In this document: in pieces, positions 35,395-48,290 of the stretch
Numbering within the stretch: the stretch's first letter is position 1
Layout of the letters: the number at the start of each line of letters is the position of its first letter
Origin: Apium graveolens
Lineage: Eukaryota; Streptophyta; Magnoliopsida; Apiales; Apiaceae
Direction: 5' to 3'
Assembly: GCF_009905375.1 (NCBI RefSeq)
Contig: NC_133653.1
Coordinates: forward strand, 69,450,920-69,514,919
DNA: 64,000 bases
Position numbers and translations under genes: made by a program
Notes under the pieces: model-generated
Databases searched by the model: none
The model's input: only the letters and a program-made list of their open reading frames with translations
What the model was told of the DNA's origin: nothing

Positions 35395-38300
35395 TGTCAC
35401 ACCCCCAACTTAAACAGCAAAATAAATATAGCTATTACATCATTTTAATGAAGAATACACAACCAAATCCAAGATCTTACAGTTTAGGGTTTGGAACAGC
35501 CCAACACTACCAACTATTACAATTACCGAGTCCTCACACAGCTATTATTACTTATTCTACCTGAGCTCGAACATAAGCATCAGCATCACAGGTCTTACGG
35601 GCAGTGTGCTTGAATCTAACCATAGCTGCTAGCTGTAATATCAGGGTAAAGCAAGGAGTGAGCCAAATGCTCAACAAGTGCTAACAGTACGACACAAAAC
35701 ATAAATTGAGATATACTTTTAAGAATGACAATGGAAAGACATAACTAATGATAACGAGAGATAAAACTATGTGAGATGGCATCATTTTGCTTGCATCAAA
35801 ACAATTTTAAAATCATGTCTTAATCAAAATCATTTTATGACACTACGGATTACAGCCGGTGATCAGCCGCGAAGTAATCCCGAACCTCGCTGGATTCTAA
35901 AACATTAACGGGAATCCCTAGGCAACTTTTAAGCCTAATATAAGTGGGACTAATGGATAATATGAAGAGGTATTGCCAGACTGGGCTCAAAGCAATGGTT
36001 TCTCGTCAAGGTACATGTGTTGGATCATTAAGAAGATAAGCTTCACGAATACTATGGGTGTTAAGGTAATGATCTCTAGCTCATAATGTATATATATATC
36101 AGAATTGTCAAGCTTTAGGATAGGAAAGAGGGTATCAATCAATGAGGAATCATGTTGGTAAGTTTCTGACTATCAGAGTTCAAGGTAAGGTTCTATAGGG
36201 GTTCAAGTATCAGGATGAGATATCAATACTTAGGAATCATCAGCATGTTAATCAAGAGGATCAATCAAGTAATATAACAACTCTTTATTTTATCATGGCA
36301 TTTAACTATCATGAAAAGACTTTTGAACGACTTGCAATACATACTCGAGGGTTCATGTCATTTCTATATACTTTAAAGATAAGCGAGAGATACGCTTGAT
36401 TTAAACATATCAAAATGACTCAGGATGATTGCATCGATATATATGAACTGTTTATAGTAAATATGAAGGTCAAGTTGAATCACTTGCCTTGAGACATGCT
36501 GGTCTGGTCTGACTGGTAGGAGCAACTGGAGCTTCACTCGACTTTTATGGCAAGTTTTCCCTCGTCTCGAGATCCTACATAAATAATAATAATCCTCATT
36601 ATAATATATTCTTACCATCTTAACCTACTTACAACCCGAAATTAAACATGGATGGCACTTAGGCCTATACGCACCTAATTTATATCCACCTTTATATTTC
36701 AAATGTACACACGTAGCCACATAATCACATATCGTATATTAATATCAAATAACACCATATATACCATAATGCAACACTAGGCTTGGATGATCTCGACTCA
36801 CCACTTAAGTCACTTGGTCGCTAAACTAGACAAAGTCTTCAAATTTTGGCTCCCTAACTTGATGTGCCTTTCCTAAATTATCCAAAACCTATTGACCCTT
36901 ACTTGTGCGTTTTGCTCTACTGACCTTATACCATCTTACAAATATGGTGGTCGACCTAATACTCACTTCTAAGTATTCTAAAACTACGTGATAAGTGATA
37001 GTGCTCACTGGTGCAAATTTCAGAATGACAACTATAGTTTCTTGAGTGCATTAGGCACTCTTAAAATACAAGTTTTACTTCAAAACTTTTACACAAGACT
37101 CTCCTGACCTAAAGGCATCTCACAAGCTTGATGTGGCTCAAGGGCCTGGCTTGGGCCTTCTTGGGCCTAAGCTAAAAGTCCAAGGTTCCCCTGCTTTTCT
37201 GGGCAGAAAACGCCCTGACTTGAATTAACTTGTGACACATGGTTCTAACTCATATCCTATGAACTATGGTTGGAAAAACTTCTCTGACACTCTCTCTAAC
37301 TAAGTCCCAATTGGGCCTAATGAGGGCCTACCCATGACATGGTCAAATCTCCCTATTTCTAAGTTGCAACAAAACTGTCCCCTGCTGGACATATTTTGTT
37401 ATTCTACTTGTGCACCTAACCAAATGACATGCAAACCTCCAACCAACTCCTAAAACCTTTTGTATACTCCCAATACTAACTTCTGGTGGCTTGGGCCTCA
37501 AAGTGCACATCAATGACATGGTCAAAACTCACTCTAAACCTCAGGGTACTAAACTGATTTTCTGCAGAAACTATAACTCTCATTTTCCAAGGTTTTGACT
37601 TGACATACTCAACTAACAACAACTCAATACTTAAACCAAGACTTATACATGGTAATCTACTGAAATAACTCCCTTATTCTCAAAATAACCTTGGGTGAGA
37701 TCATCCATACCCAAAAACAATAACATGCAACTAAATATATAACATGTAAGTCATGGAAAGCGCATAACAAGATTTCGGTTAGGCATAAAGTTTTAAATGC
37801 TTGCAAAATCGACTTGCACCTAATACTCACCCTTAATAATCATGAAATATAACTTCTTTTTAAGTATTAATAAGAAATTTATCATGGAAACAATCTATTT
37901 TAAGCACACCTATTTCGCATTTATAGATTTTTAAACATAACAATATGATTTCGAAAAGAATATCATGCAAAACATGGTTGATCATCATTTTAATGTCTTA
38001 AAACTAGCATGCATGGCTAAACATAAATATATAATGAAAATTCAGTAGCATGCAAAGGATTTTAAAGCATGATATCTCCATAAAACACTTAGTTAGCACA
38101 TATACATAATATATCTCATAGAGAGCTCTTGAATTCACAAGAATCAAGAGTTTCTCTTTGGAGATCACATAAGAACTACACATGCATCCATGGAACTTCA
38201 ACTTCCAAGTCTCAAAATACTTGGAAAGAATATAAGATGAATGTAGGTAAAAGATTTACACTTGGTAAGATGAAGAATGAATTGAAAAATGGAAGGGGGT

Positions 38301-38977
38301 GGGGGATTTGGCCTTCGGCCGAGAGCAAGGTGGGAGGGGAAAAGAGAGAAAATTTGTGGTGTGTTGGAGTGTGGAATGAGTGGAATGATTTCTCCCACTT
38401 TGATTTTTTTGTTTTATGCTTTTTGGTTGACAAATAATGAGTGGAAGTGAGAACTTACAAAAATGTCCTTTAGCTAAAGTTATGCCATTTTGCATGCAAG
38501 GCTAATGTAGTAATTTGGTAATAATCAAATGAGTTAGTGGGGTTGGAAAAGTCTTATTTGCCCTTTTAGAGAATAGAAGGGTGATTTGCATGCATGGTCT
38601 CTTATGTAATTTGATAAATATGACAACTAAAATTTATAATGATTTATTTTTATAAAATAAAATACAAGTTCAAAAATTATAAAATTTATATCATAAAATA
38701 ACTTGGATTTTTAGAGACTTTATAAAATCATTTTCAAAATTTGTGAACAAAATACCTTTTAAAAGAAAATTTTTCCAAAGCTTAGAATATTCCTTATAAA
38801 TCAAAAATAAAGAAATTAAATAAACTCTTGCTTTGAAAAATCATATACTGCACAAAGCAAATTTATAATGCAGAAATTTACACTCACACTAGCGTACAAT
38901 CATTGAATATATTTTCATTTGACTTTAATATTATACCAAATCCACAAATAATATTACATAAAATGCCGGTCGTAACA
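35395..38977 (-). repeat. 3' LTR of TEK-1, with internal deletion
   Basis: 3,583 bp. Lacks a 276-bp segment present in the partner LTR (44978-45253); the scar is at about 35946-35949 and has GTG microhomology. Confidence 0.93.
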
Positions 38978-38992
38978 TCCTCTCCCCCTTAA
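38978..38992 (-). other. Polypurine tract of TEK-1
   Basis: Minus strand TTAAGGGGGAGAGGA directly before the LTR. Confidence 0.82.
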
Positions 38993-39011
38993 GGGATTCT
39001 GTCCCCAGAAT

Positions 39012-42000
39012 CTAAGAGAAAAGATGAGGATGCCGTGAACGCATATCAGACTCTAACTCCCAAGTCGATTCTTCGACCTTAGGGTTCCTCCAAAGCACTT
39101 TTACTAACTTTACTGAATTATTCCTAAGACTCTTTACTTGCCAGTCGAGTATTTTAACCGGTTGCTCCATAAATGACAGGTCTGCCTGAATTTCTACAGG
39201 TTCATATTCTATCACATGGCTAACGTCAGGATTGTACTTCTTAAGCAACGACACATGAAACACATTATGCTCATGCCGATACTGAGGTGGTAAGGCCAAC
39301 TCGTAGGCCACCTTTCCTACTTGACTCAAAATCTCAAAAGGACCTATGTATCTAGGTGCTAACATCCCTTTCTTGCCAAATCTCATCAACCCTTTTCTAG
39401 GTGACACCTTCAGCAACACAGCTTCGCCAATTTAGAATTAAACGTCCTTACGTGCTGGATCCGCATACTTCCTCTGTCTATCTTGAGCAGCAAGCAACCT
39501 TTTCTGAATTAACTTGACCGAGTCAAGCAATTGTTGTACCAAATCCGAGCCGAGAATTCTTCCTTCTCCTACTTCATCCCAACTTGTTGGTGATCTACAT
39601 TTTCGCCCGTACAAAGCTTCGTATGGTGGCATGCCGATACTAGAATGATAGCTGTTGTTGTAAGAGAATTCAATCAACGGCAAGTGATCGTCCCAACTTC
39701 CTGTAAAATCGATTGCACAACTGCGCAACATGTCTTCGATTGTTTGAATTGTCCTTTCACTCTGACCATCAGTCTGCGGGTGGTATGCCGTGCTCATATT
39801 CAACTTCGTGCCAAGACATTCCTGAAATTGCTTCCAGAATCTCGAGTTAAATCGGGGATCTCTGTCTGAAACTATTGATACGGGTACTCCATACCTTAGT
39901 ACGATTTCGCGCACATACAGATGAACCAACTTGTCCAGTGACGACTTCTCATTTATTGGAAGGAAATGCGCCGACTTCGTAAGACGATCAACTATAACCC
40001 ATATTGCGTCATGTCCGGATTTCGTTCGCGGTAGTCCTACTATAAAGTCCATAGAGATATTTTCCCATTTCCATTCTGGAATCTTCAGGGGCTGAATTAA
40101 TCCGCTTGGTCATTGATGTTCTACCTTTACTTTCTGACAAGTATAGCACTTCGCAACCCATTCTGCCACGTCTCGCTTCATATTTGGCCACCAAAAGTTC
40201 TTCTTTAAGTCTCGATACATCTTGGTGCTCCCCGGGTGGATTGAAAATTTCGAATTGTGGGCTTCATGGAGGATCTCATTCTTTAATTCAGGTACATGGG
40301 GAATCCATATTCTGGATGAAAACCTTAGTATCCCTTGCTCATCCCTTTGAGTATTAATCTCTCTCCAAATAACTGATTCTTCTCTTTTTCCATTACTTCC
40401 TCTTGACACTTCTTTATCTTTTCCACTAGTGTTGGCTGAAAGGTCATTGCACGACAAACTTCCTCGACTTTTCCATAAGCACAAAGTTCCAATTCCAATT
40501 TTTCGATTTCTTCAGATAACTCTTTTGATGTTATCATCATATTCAATCTCTCCTTCCTACTCAGAGCATCGGCCACTACGTTCGCCTTTCCAGGATGGTA
40601 ATTTATCGAGCAGTCATAGTCCTTGATCAATTCCAGCCATCTCCTCTGCCTCATATTGAGCTCTTTCTGAGTAAAAATGTACTTTAAACTCTTGTGATCC
40701 GTGTAGATTTCACACTTCTCTCCATAGAGGTAGTGTCTCCAAATCTTGAGTGCGAACACTATGTCGGCTAGTTCCAAGTCATGCGTCGGGTACTTTAACT
40801 CATGCGGCTTCAACTGTCTTGACGCATATGCGATCACTTTACTGTATTGCATCAACACACAACCCAAACCCTTATGTGAAGCGTCACTGAATATTACAAA
40901 ATTCCCTTGATCATCTGGAAGCACCAACACCGGAGCTGTTACCAACTTCTTCTTTAACTCTTGAAAGCTATCTTCACATTCTGCACTTCATTCAAACTTT
41001 TGATTCTTTCTGGTTAACTTGGTCAATGGCGTGGCGATCTTCGAGAAATCCTTGACGAATCTTCTATAGTATCCGGTCAATCCTAGAAAACTTCGCACTT
41101 CCGTAGGAGTCTTTGGCCTCTCCCAACTCATAACTGCCTCAATCTTTGCCGGATCCACTTTAACTCCCTCATTTCCAATAACATGCCCCAAAAATTGAAC
41201 TTCCTTTAACCAAAACTCACATTTGGTAAACTTGGCATACAACTTCTCTTGTCGGAGTATCTCCAATGCTATCCAGAGGTGCTGCTTATGTTCTTCTTCC
41301 GACTTAGAATAAATAAGGATGTCATCAATGAATACCACGATAAATTTGTCCAAATACTTCTTAAATACTCGATTCATCAGATCCATAAATGCGGCCGGAG
41401 CATTGGTCAATCCAAACGGCATTACTAGGAATTCATAATGCCCATATCTGGTCCTGAATGCGGTCTTAGGAATATCTTCTTCTTTGATCTTTAATTGATG
41501 GTATCCCGATCTCAAAGCAATCTTCGAAATGCTTTTCTTCAACTGATCAAAAAGGTCATCTATCCTTGGTAGCGGGTAGCGGTTCTTGATCGTCACCTTA
41601 TTCAACTCCCGGTAATCTATGCATAGACGCATACTCCCATCTTTCTTCTTTACAAACAGAACAGGTGCTCCCCATGGCGACGTACTTGGTCGTATCACTC
41701 CTTTATCCAATAATTCTTGTAGCTGGCTCGCCAACTCTTTCATTTCTACTGGTGCCATCCTATACGGGGCCTTTGAAACTGGTTCCGTGCCTGGAGCAAG
41801 GTTGATCTCGAACTCAATTTATCGATCTGGTGGTAAGCCTGGTAGTTCGTCGGGAAACATATCGGGGAACTCGCTAACTACAGGAATATCTTCCATGCTG
41901 AGTCTGCCTCTCTCTGAATCCACTACATATGCCAGGAATGACTCACAACCTTTTCTAAGTAACTTCTTAGCCTGAACAATTGTAAGAAATAGTTGCTCTT

Positions 42001-42325
42001 GCCTCTGCCCCTTAAATACTACCTTCTCTCCACTCTTCATCTTTAAATACACTCTCTTGGTCTTACAATTTATCTGAGCGCTATTCTCTCCTAACCAATC
42101 CATTCCTAAAATTATATCAAACTCTCCCAACTTGAAGAGTATCAAGTCAGCTGAGAACTTATACCCCGAAATATCAATCTCACACTTTGGACAAAATTGA
42201 TTCACAGGAATCTTCTCTTGGTTCGCAATTACCACATTTACTACCTCACTCATAACCATTTTATCACATTGGAGCTTATCAACAAAAAGATTCTGATTTG
42301 AAAGATCTTGTTGCTCCCGAATCAA
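39012..42325 (-). pseudogene. TEK-1 pol (protease, RT, RNase H, integrase, chromodomain), broken
   Basis: Protease part FDIILGMDWLGENSAQ (about 42100; the DSGATRSF site lies just upstream in the gag frame). RT with [20 protein letters not shown] and the catalytic [11 protein letters not shown] (about 41310). RNase H with [13 protein letters not shown] (about 40880). Integrase zinc finger [13 protein letters not shown]...CYTCQKVK, then [18 protein letters not shown] and [11 protein letters not shown] (DDE intact). GPY-type module and a C-terminal chromodomain (ILDWQVKSLRNNSVKLVKV, ESTWELES), which marks it as a chromovirus. Stops at 41819, 40988, 40110, 39438 and 39432 all fit C-to-T change on one strand. 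Frameshifts lie near 42320 and 40350. Confidence 0.93.
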
Positions 42326-43619
42326 TCAATACTTTAGCTTTGACATTATTGAGTAAAAGTGTACCTGCTATCACCTCCGAATTCTGTACAGCATCCTTCA
42401 TCTTCAAATCAAATATCCCTGCTGTTGCTTGTGGGGTTGGTGTAGGTGGTGGAGGTAATGCCAATACCTCAGCTGGCACACTTGCACTGGTACTTGCCAC
42501 GTTCATCAGAGCTTTGAATGGTCCGGTTGCCTTACACTCCCTAGCCATGTGTCCAGTCTTCCCACACTTGTAGCACGTAACTCCTGGCTTCGGCATCTTG
42601 CACTCATTTGCCAAATGTCCCTTCTGATTGCACCTATAACAGGTCATGCTTAGCTTATTGCATACTCCAGGGTGCCTTCTTCCACAGTGCTTGCATTCCG
42701 GTCTCTGGAACCTATTTTCTCCAACTTGCCCTTGGCTTGCCTGGTTGTTCCCTTTTGATTCTTGCCTTTTGCCCAAATTTCCCTTCTTTTATAAATTTCC
42801 GCCCTTCTGGAAACCAATCCTCTTTATATTCCGATCTTGCGAACTTCCGGCTTCAGACTTTTCTCCATAAAATGGAACCTTCCTCTTCTTATTATCCCTC
42901 TCTTTCCTTGACTGCATCCCATTATTCTCAATCAGAGCAGCTTTCTATACTACTCCCGCATAAGTTTTGAGCTCAAACATAGCCACCCTATCTCTGATCC
43001 AAGGCTCCAATCCTTGCTGAAATTTCTTTGCTTTTTCCTCCTCAATGCTGGTATACTTTGTCACAAACCTTGAGAACTCAGTGAACTTCTTCTCATACTC
43101 CAATACAGTCATGTTCCCTTGCTTCAACTAAAGAAATTTTAGCTCCATCTGATTCTGCATGTACTTAGGGTAATACTTGTCCAGAAATAACTTCTTAAAT
43201 CTCTCCCAAGAAACCTGCTGAGTGACTTCCATAGCCTTTACTGATTCCCACCAATAGATGACTTCTCCCTTCAAGAAGTAAGTAGCATACGGCGTCTTCT
43301 AATCGTCTCCTAACTGTACCAACTCAAAAGCCATTTCCATCTCCTTGATCCATGTGTTAGCTATCACTGGATCAGTGGTATCATGAAATACAGGTGGATT
43401 CACATTCTGAAAAGCCTTGAAAGTGACAATTTGTCTAGGTGGTACTGGTGGTTCAAGTGGTTGGTGTGGCTCATGGTTATCTTGGTTTTCAATTCGTTGT
43501 TGAAGAGTTGGTTGTTGTTGAGCTATAGCATTGGTTTGCTGTTGCAAGGTTTCCAGTAGTCGAAGAATATTTGGGTCTGTGGTGGAGGTGGTTGTTGGGT
43601 TCTTCTTTTTGGGAGGCAT
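42279..43619 (-). pseudogene. TEK-1 gag, one frame with four stops
   Basis: ATG at 43619 (MPPKKKNPTTTSTTDPN), Gln-rich N-terminus, then the Ty3/gypsy gag domain (NANTWIKEMEMAFE-like region near 43340; MTVLEYEKKFTEFSRF near 43110). Three zinc knuckles follow: CKHCGRRHPGVC, CYRCNQKGHLANEC and CYKCGKTGHMAREC (42540-42700), and finally VLIDSGATRSF, the protease site. The whole stretch stays in one frame. Stops at 43299, 43128, 42945 and 42789 lie where relatives are expected to have Gln: three TAG from CAG, one TAA from CAA. Product: capsid and nucleocapsid. Confidence 0.9.
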
Positions 43620-43931
43620 GATCCTGAAATAAGAGTTGTGTCAAAACAGATATGAATGATAAAATAATTCGAGGGTATCGCATGGCATTCTCATTTACAT
43701 ATGGAGTCAAGTTTCCAAATTAAGCAGATATGATGATAAAAACATAAAATACCAGTTGAGAGCAAATGGAACAATAGCACATAATTATTGAAATTTTAAA
43801 GGTCACAGTACATAGGATTGGGACAAAGTCTGATTCTAGGAATAACAGGCTTATTTAAAGGAAACAACGGAAACAACTGGGGATTCCATAGAGTCTGATA
43901 GTACAACAACATGAAAGGTAAATGGAAAGAA

Positions 43932-44234
43932 CTAAGGTTCCACTCCATCTGAACGGGGCTTGGTAGTCTTTTCCTCTCGAAGCATCTTCACAATGCTCTG
44001 GAGCTCATCCGCCACAATCTGAATGACATACTGGCTGGTACGGTCCCGGTGTGTTGGCATCTCCTCAAGCTTAGTGTTGACGTACTGAACCAAGGTCTCA
44101 AATCTCGCAGTCATCTACTCCTTGGGCTTCCCTTCGTAGTTTCGGCTGTCCGGATACACGTTCTTCAGTCGGTCTATCAGTCGGTCGTACTTGCCCTGAA
44201 GCATGTCGAACTCGCGCCTCAACTCAGCATACAT
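43932..44234 (-). pseudogene. Small ORF in the TEK-1 leader, upstream of gag
   Basis: Between PBS and gag the minus strand has a 101-codon frame from ATG 44234 (MYAELRREFDMLQGKYDRLI) to DGVEP* at 43932, broken by one TAG at 44115 that again fits CAG to TAG. The frame is also open upstream of the ATG through a Ser-rich stretch. The sequence is charged and heptad-like (KYDRLIDRLKN; IVKMLREEK), suggesting a helical or coiled-coil protein. I do not recognise the family. It could be a chance frame; in its favour are its amphipathic composition and the fact that its only defect is of the same kind as the stops in gag-pol. Confidence 0.45.
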
Positions 44235-44408
44235 GGAGAAAGCAATAGTGTCGTCCGACCCAGAGGATGACGAGGAATGCGCCCTTTGCTGACAACCAAT
44301 AAGAGGAGTATTAATAATAATTTACTTAACCTACTCTCTCGCATAATATCTATAACCTACACACAAATCCTATAACCTATTTGGGCTGTCCAGGGACTCT
44401 AAACCGTA

Positions 44409-44420
44409 GCTCTGATACCA
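44409..44420 (-). other. Primer-binding site of TEK-1
   Basis: Minus strand TGGTATCAGAGC, exact initiator tRNA-Met complement, 5 bp from the LTR. Confidence 0.9.
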
Positions 44421-44425
44421 AAACC

Positions 44426-47400
44426 TGTCACACCTCCAACTTAAATAGCAAAATAAATATAGCTATTGCATCATTTTAATGAAGAATACACAACCAAATC
44501 CAAGATCTTACAGTTTAGGGTTTGGAACAGCCCAACACTACCAACTATTACAATTACCGAGTCCTCACACAGCTATTATTACTTATTCTACCTGAGCTCG
44601 AACATAAGCATCAGCATCACAGGTCTTACGGGCAGTGTGCTTGAATCTAACCATAGCTGCTAGCTGTAATATCTGGGTAAAGCAAGGAGTGAGCCAAATG
44701 CTCAACAAGTGCTAACAGTACGACACAAAACATAAATTGAGATATACTTTTAAGAATGACAATGGAAAGACATAACTAATGATAACGAGAGATAAAACTA
44801 TGTGAGATGGCATCATTTTGCTTGCATCAAAACAATTTTAAAATCATGTCCTAATCAAAATCATTTTATGACGCTACGGATTACAGCCGGTGATCAGCCG
44901 CGAAGTAATCCCGAACCTCGCTGGGTTCTAAAACATTAACGGGAATCCCTAGGCAACTTTTAAGCCTAATATAAGTGTGGAAAGGACTCGCGTTTCAGTC
45001 CAGATCCACTATTCAAGAAAACATTTATCCCCCTTTGGGACTGAAAACCCATATTTTATTTATTTCAAAAGCTGATGCCGAATTGTAACAAAATCTCTTT
45101 TAACAGTAAACATTTTTATTAAGGGATTATAGATTAACTCGAAACATGGGAAATATGGTACTAAATCTCAGGGCCATGATTCACAAAACTTTACTTTATT
45201 AGGGTAACCAAAAGGTTTTCATATGTCAGAACTTGGACAGGAAAAATTTGGTGGGACTAATGGATAATATGAAGGGGTATTGCCAAACTGGGCTCAAAGC
45301 AATGGTTTCTCGTCAAGGTACATGTGTTGGATCATTAAGAAGATAAGCTTCACGAATACTATGGGTGTTAAGGTAATGATCTCTAGCTCATGATGTATAT
45401 ATATATATCAGAATTGTCAAGCTTTAGGATAGGAAAGAGGGTATCAATCAATGAGGAATCATGTTGGTAAGTTTCTGACTATCAGAGTTCAAGGTAAGGT
45501 TCTATAGGGGTTCAAGTATCAGGATGAGATATCAATACTTAGGAATCATCAGAATGTTAATCAAGAGGATCAATCAAGTAATATAACAACTCTTTATTTT
45601 ATCATGGCATTTAATTATCATGAAAAGACTTTTAAACGACTTGCAATACATACTCGAGGGTTCATGGCATTTCTATATAATTCAAAGATAAGCGAGAGAT
45701 ACGCTTGATTTAAACATATCAAAATGACTCAGGATGATTGCATCGATATATATGAACTGTTTATAGTAAATATGAAGGTCAAGTTGAATCACTTGCCTTG
45801 AGACAGGCTGGTCTGGTCTGACTAGTAGGAGCAACTGGAGCTTCACACGACTTTTATGGCAAGTTTTCCCTCGTCTCGAGATCCTACATAAATAATAATA
45901 ATCCTCATTATAATATATTCTTACCATCTTAACCTACTTACAACCCGAAATTAAACATGGATGGCACTTAGGCCTATACGCACATGATTTATATCCACCT
46001 TTATATTTCAAATGTACACACGTAGCCACATAATCACATATCGTATATTAATATCAAATAACACCATATATACCATAATGCAACACTAGGCTTGGATGAT
46101 CTCGACTCACCACTTAAGTCACTTGGTCGCTAAACTAGACAAATTCTTCAAATTTTGGCTCCCTAACTTGATGTGCCTTTCCTAAATTATCCAAAACCTA
46201 TTGACCCTCACTTGTGCCTTTTTCTCTACTGACCTTATACCATCTTACAAATATGGTGGTCGACCTAATACTCACTTCTAAGTGTTCTAAAACTACGTGA
46301 TAAGTGATAGTGCTCACTGGTGCAAATTTCAGAATGACAACTATAGTTTCTTGAGTGCATTAGGCACTCTTAAACTACAAGTTTTACTTCAAAACTTTTA
46401 CATAAGACTCTCCTGACCTAAAGGCATCTCACAAGCTTGATTTGGCTCAAGGGCCTGGCTTGGGCCTTCTTGGGCCTAGGCTAAAATCCAAGGTTCCGCT
46501 GCTTTTCTGGGCAGAAAACGCCCTGACTTGAATTAACTTGTGACACATGGTTCTAACTCATATCCTATGAACTATGGTTGGAAAAACTTCTCTGACACTC
46601 TCTCTAACTAAGTCCCAATTGGGCCTAATGAGGGCCTACCCATGACATGGTCAAATCTCCCTATTTCTAAGTTGCAACAAAACTGTCCCCTGCTGGACAT
46701 ATTTTGTTATTCTACTTGTGCACCTAACCAAATGACATGCAAACCTCCAACCAACTCCTAAAACCTTTTGTATACTCCCAATACTAAATTCTGGTGGCTT
46801 GGGCCTCAAAGTGCACATCAATGACATGGTCAAAACTCACTCTAAACCTCAGGGTACTAAACTGATTTTCTGCAGAAACTATAACTCTCATTTTCCAAGG
46901 TTTTGACTTGACATACTCAACTAACAACAACTCAATACTTAAACCAAGACTTATACATGGTAATCTACTGAACTAACTCCCTTATTCTCAAAATAACCTT
47001 GGGTGAGATCATCCATGCCCAAAAACAACAACATGCAACTAAATATATAACATGCAACTCATGGAAAGCACATAACAAGATTTCGGCTAGGCATAAAGTT
47101 TTAAATGCTTACAAAATCGACTTGCACCTAATACTCACCCTTAATAATCATGAAATATAACTTCTTTTTAAGTATTAATAAGAAATTTATCATGGAAACA
47201 ATCTATTTTAAGCACACCTATTTCGCATTTATAGATTTTTAAACATAACAATATGATTTCGAAAAGAATATCATGCAAAACATGGTTGATCATCATTTTA
47301 ATGTCTTAAAACTAGCATGCATGGCTAAACATAAATATATAATGAAAATTCAGTAGCATGCAAAGGATTTTAAAGCATGATATCTCCATAAAACACTTAG

Positions 47401-48285
47401 TTAGCACATATACATAATATATCTCATAGAGAGCTCTTGAATTCACAAGAATCAAGAGTTTCTCTTTGGAGATCACATAAGAACTACACATGCATCCATG
47501 GAACTTCAACTTCCAAGTCTCAAAACACTTGGAAAGAATATAAGATGAATGTAGGTAAAAGATTTACACTTGGGAAGATGAAGAATGAATTGAAAAATAG
47601 AAGGGGGTGGGGGATTTGGCCTTCGGCCGAGAGCAAGGTGGGAGGGGAAAAGAGAGAAAATTTGTGGTGTGTTGGAATGTGGAATGAGTGGAATGATTTC
47701 TCCCACTTTGATTTTTTTGTTTTATGCTTTTTGGTTGACAAATAATGAGTGGAAGTGAGAACTTACAAAAATATCCTTTAGCTAAAGTTAGGCCATTTTG
47801 CATGCAAGGCTAATGTAGTAATTTGGTAATAATCAAATGAGTTAGTGGGGTTGGAAAAGTCTTATTTGCCCTTTTAGAGAATAGAAGGGTGATTTGCATG
47901 CATGGTCTCTTATGTAATTTGATAAATATGACAACTAAAATTTATAATGATTTATTTTTATAAAGTAAAATACAAGTTCAAAAATTATAAAATTTATACC
48001 ATAAAATAACTTGGATTTTTAGAGACTTTATAAAATCATTTTCAAAATTTGTGAACAAAATACCTTTTAAAAGAAAAATTTTCCAAATCTTAGAATATTC
48101 CTTATAAATCAAAAATAAAGAAATTAAATAAACTCTTGCTTTGAAAAATCATATACTGCACAAAGCAAATTTATAATGCAGAAATTTCTACTCACACTAG
48201 CGTACAATCATTGAATATATTTTCATTTGACTTTAATATTATACCAAATCCACAAATAATATTACATAAAATGTTGGTCGTAACA
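44426..48285 (-). repeat. 5' LTR of TEK-1
   Basis: 3,860 bp; full-length version of the LTR including the 276 bp missing from its partner. Right border fixed by target duplication TTGGG. Confidence 0.94.
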
Positions 48286-48290
48286 TTGGG

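Larger units (their letters stand above)
35395..48285 (-). mobile_element. TEK-1: Tekay-type chromovirus (Ty3/gypsy)
   Basis: 12,891 bp, LTRs 35395-38977 and 44426-48285, perfect target duplication TTGGG (35390-35394; 48286-48290). In minus orientation the LTR runs TGTTACGACC...GTGTGACA. PBS and polypurine tract present; gag with three zinc knuckles, pol ending in a chromodomain. LTRs differ by about 1-2% by eye apart from a 276-bp deletion, so the insertion is young, yet gag-pol carries about ten nonsense codons. It lies in the third ORF of SIRE-P. Confidence 0.94.

Noticed and set aside
38129..38437. 102-residue plus-strand ORF, repeated at 47437-47745
   Set aside because: It appears twice only because it lies in the two TEK-1 LTRs; it has no family features.
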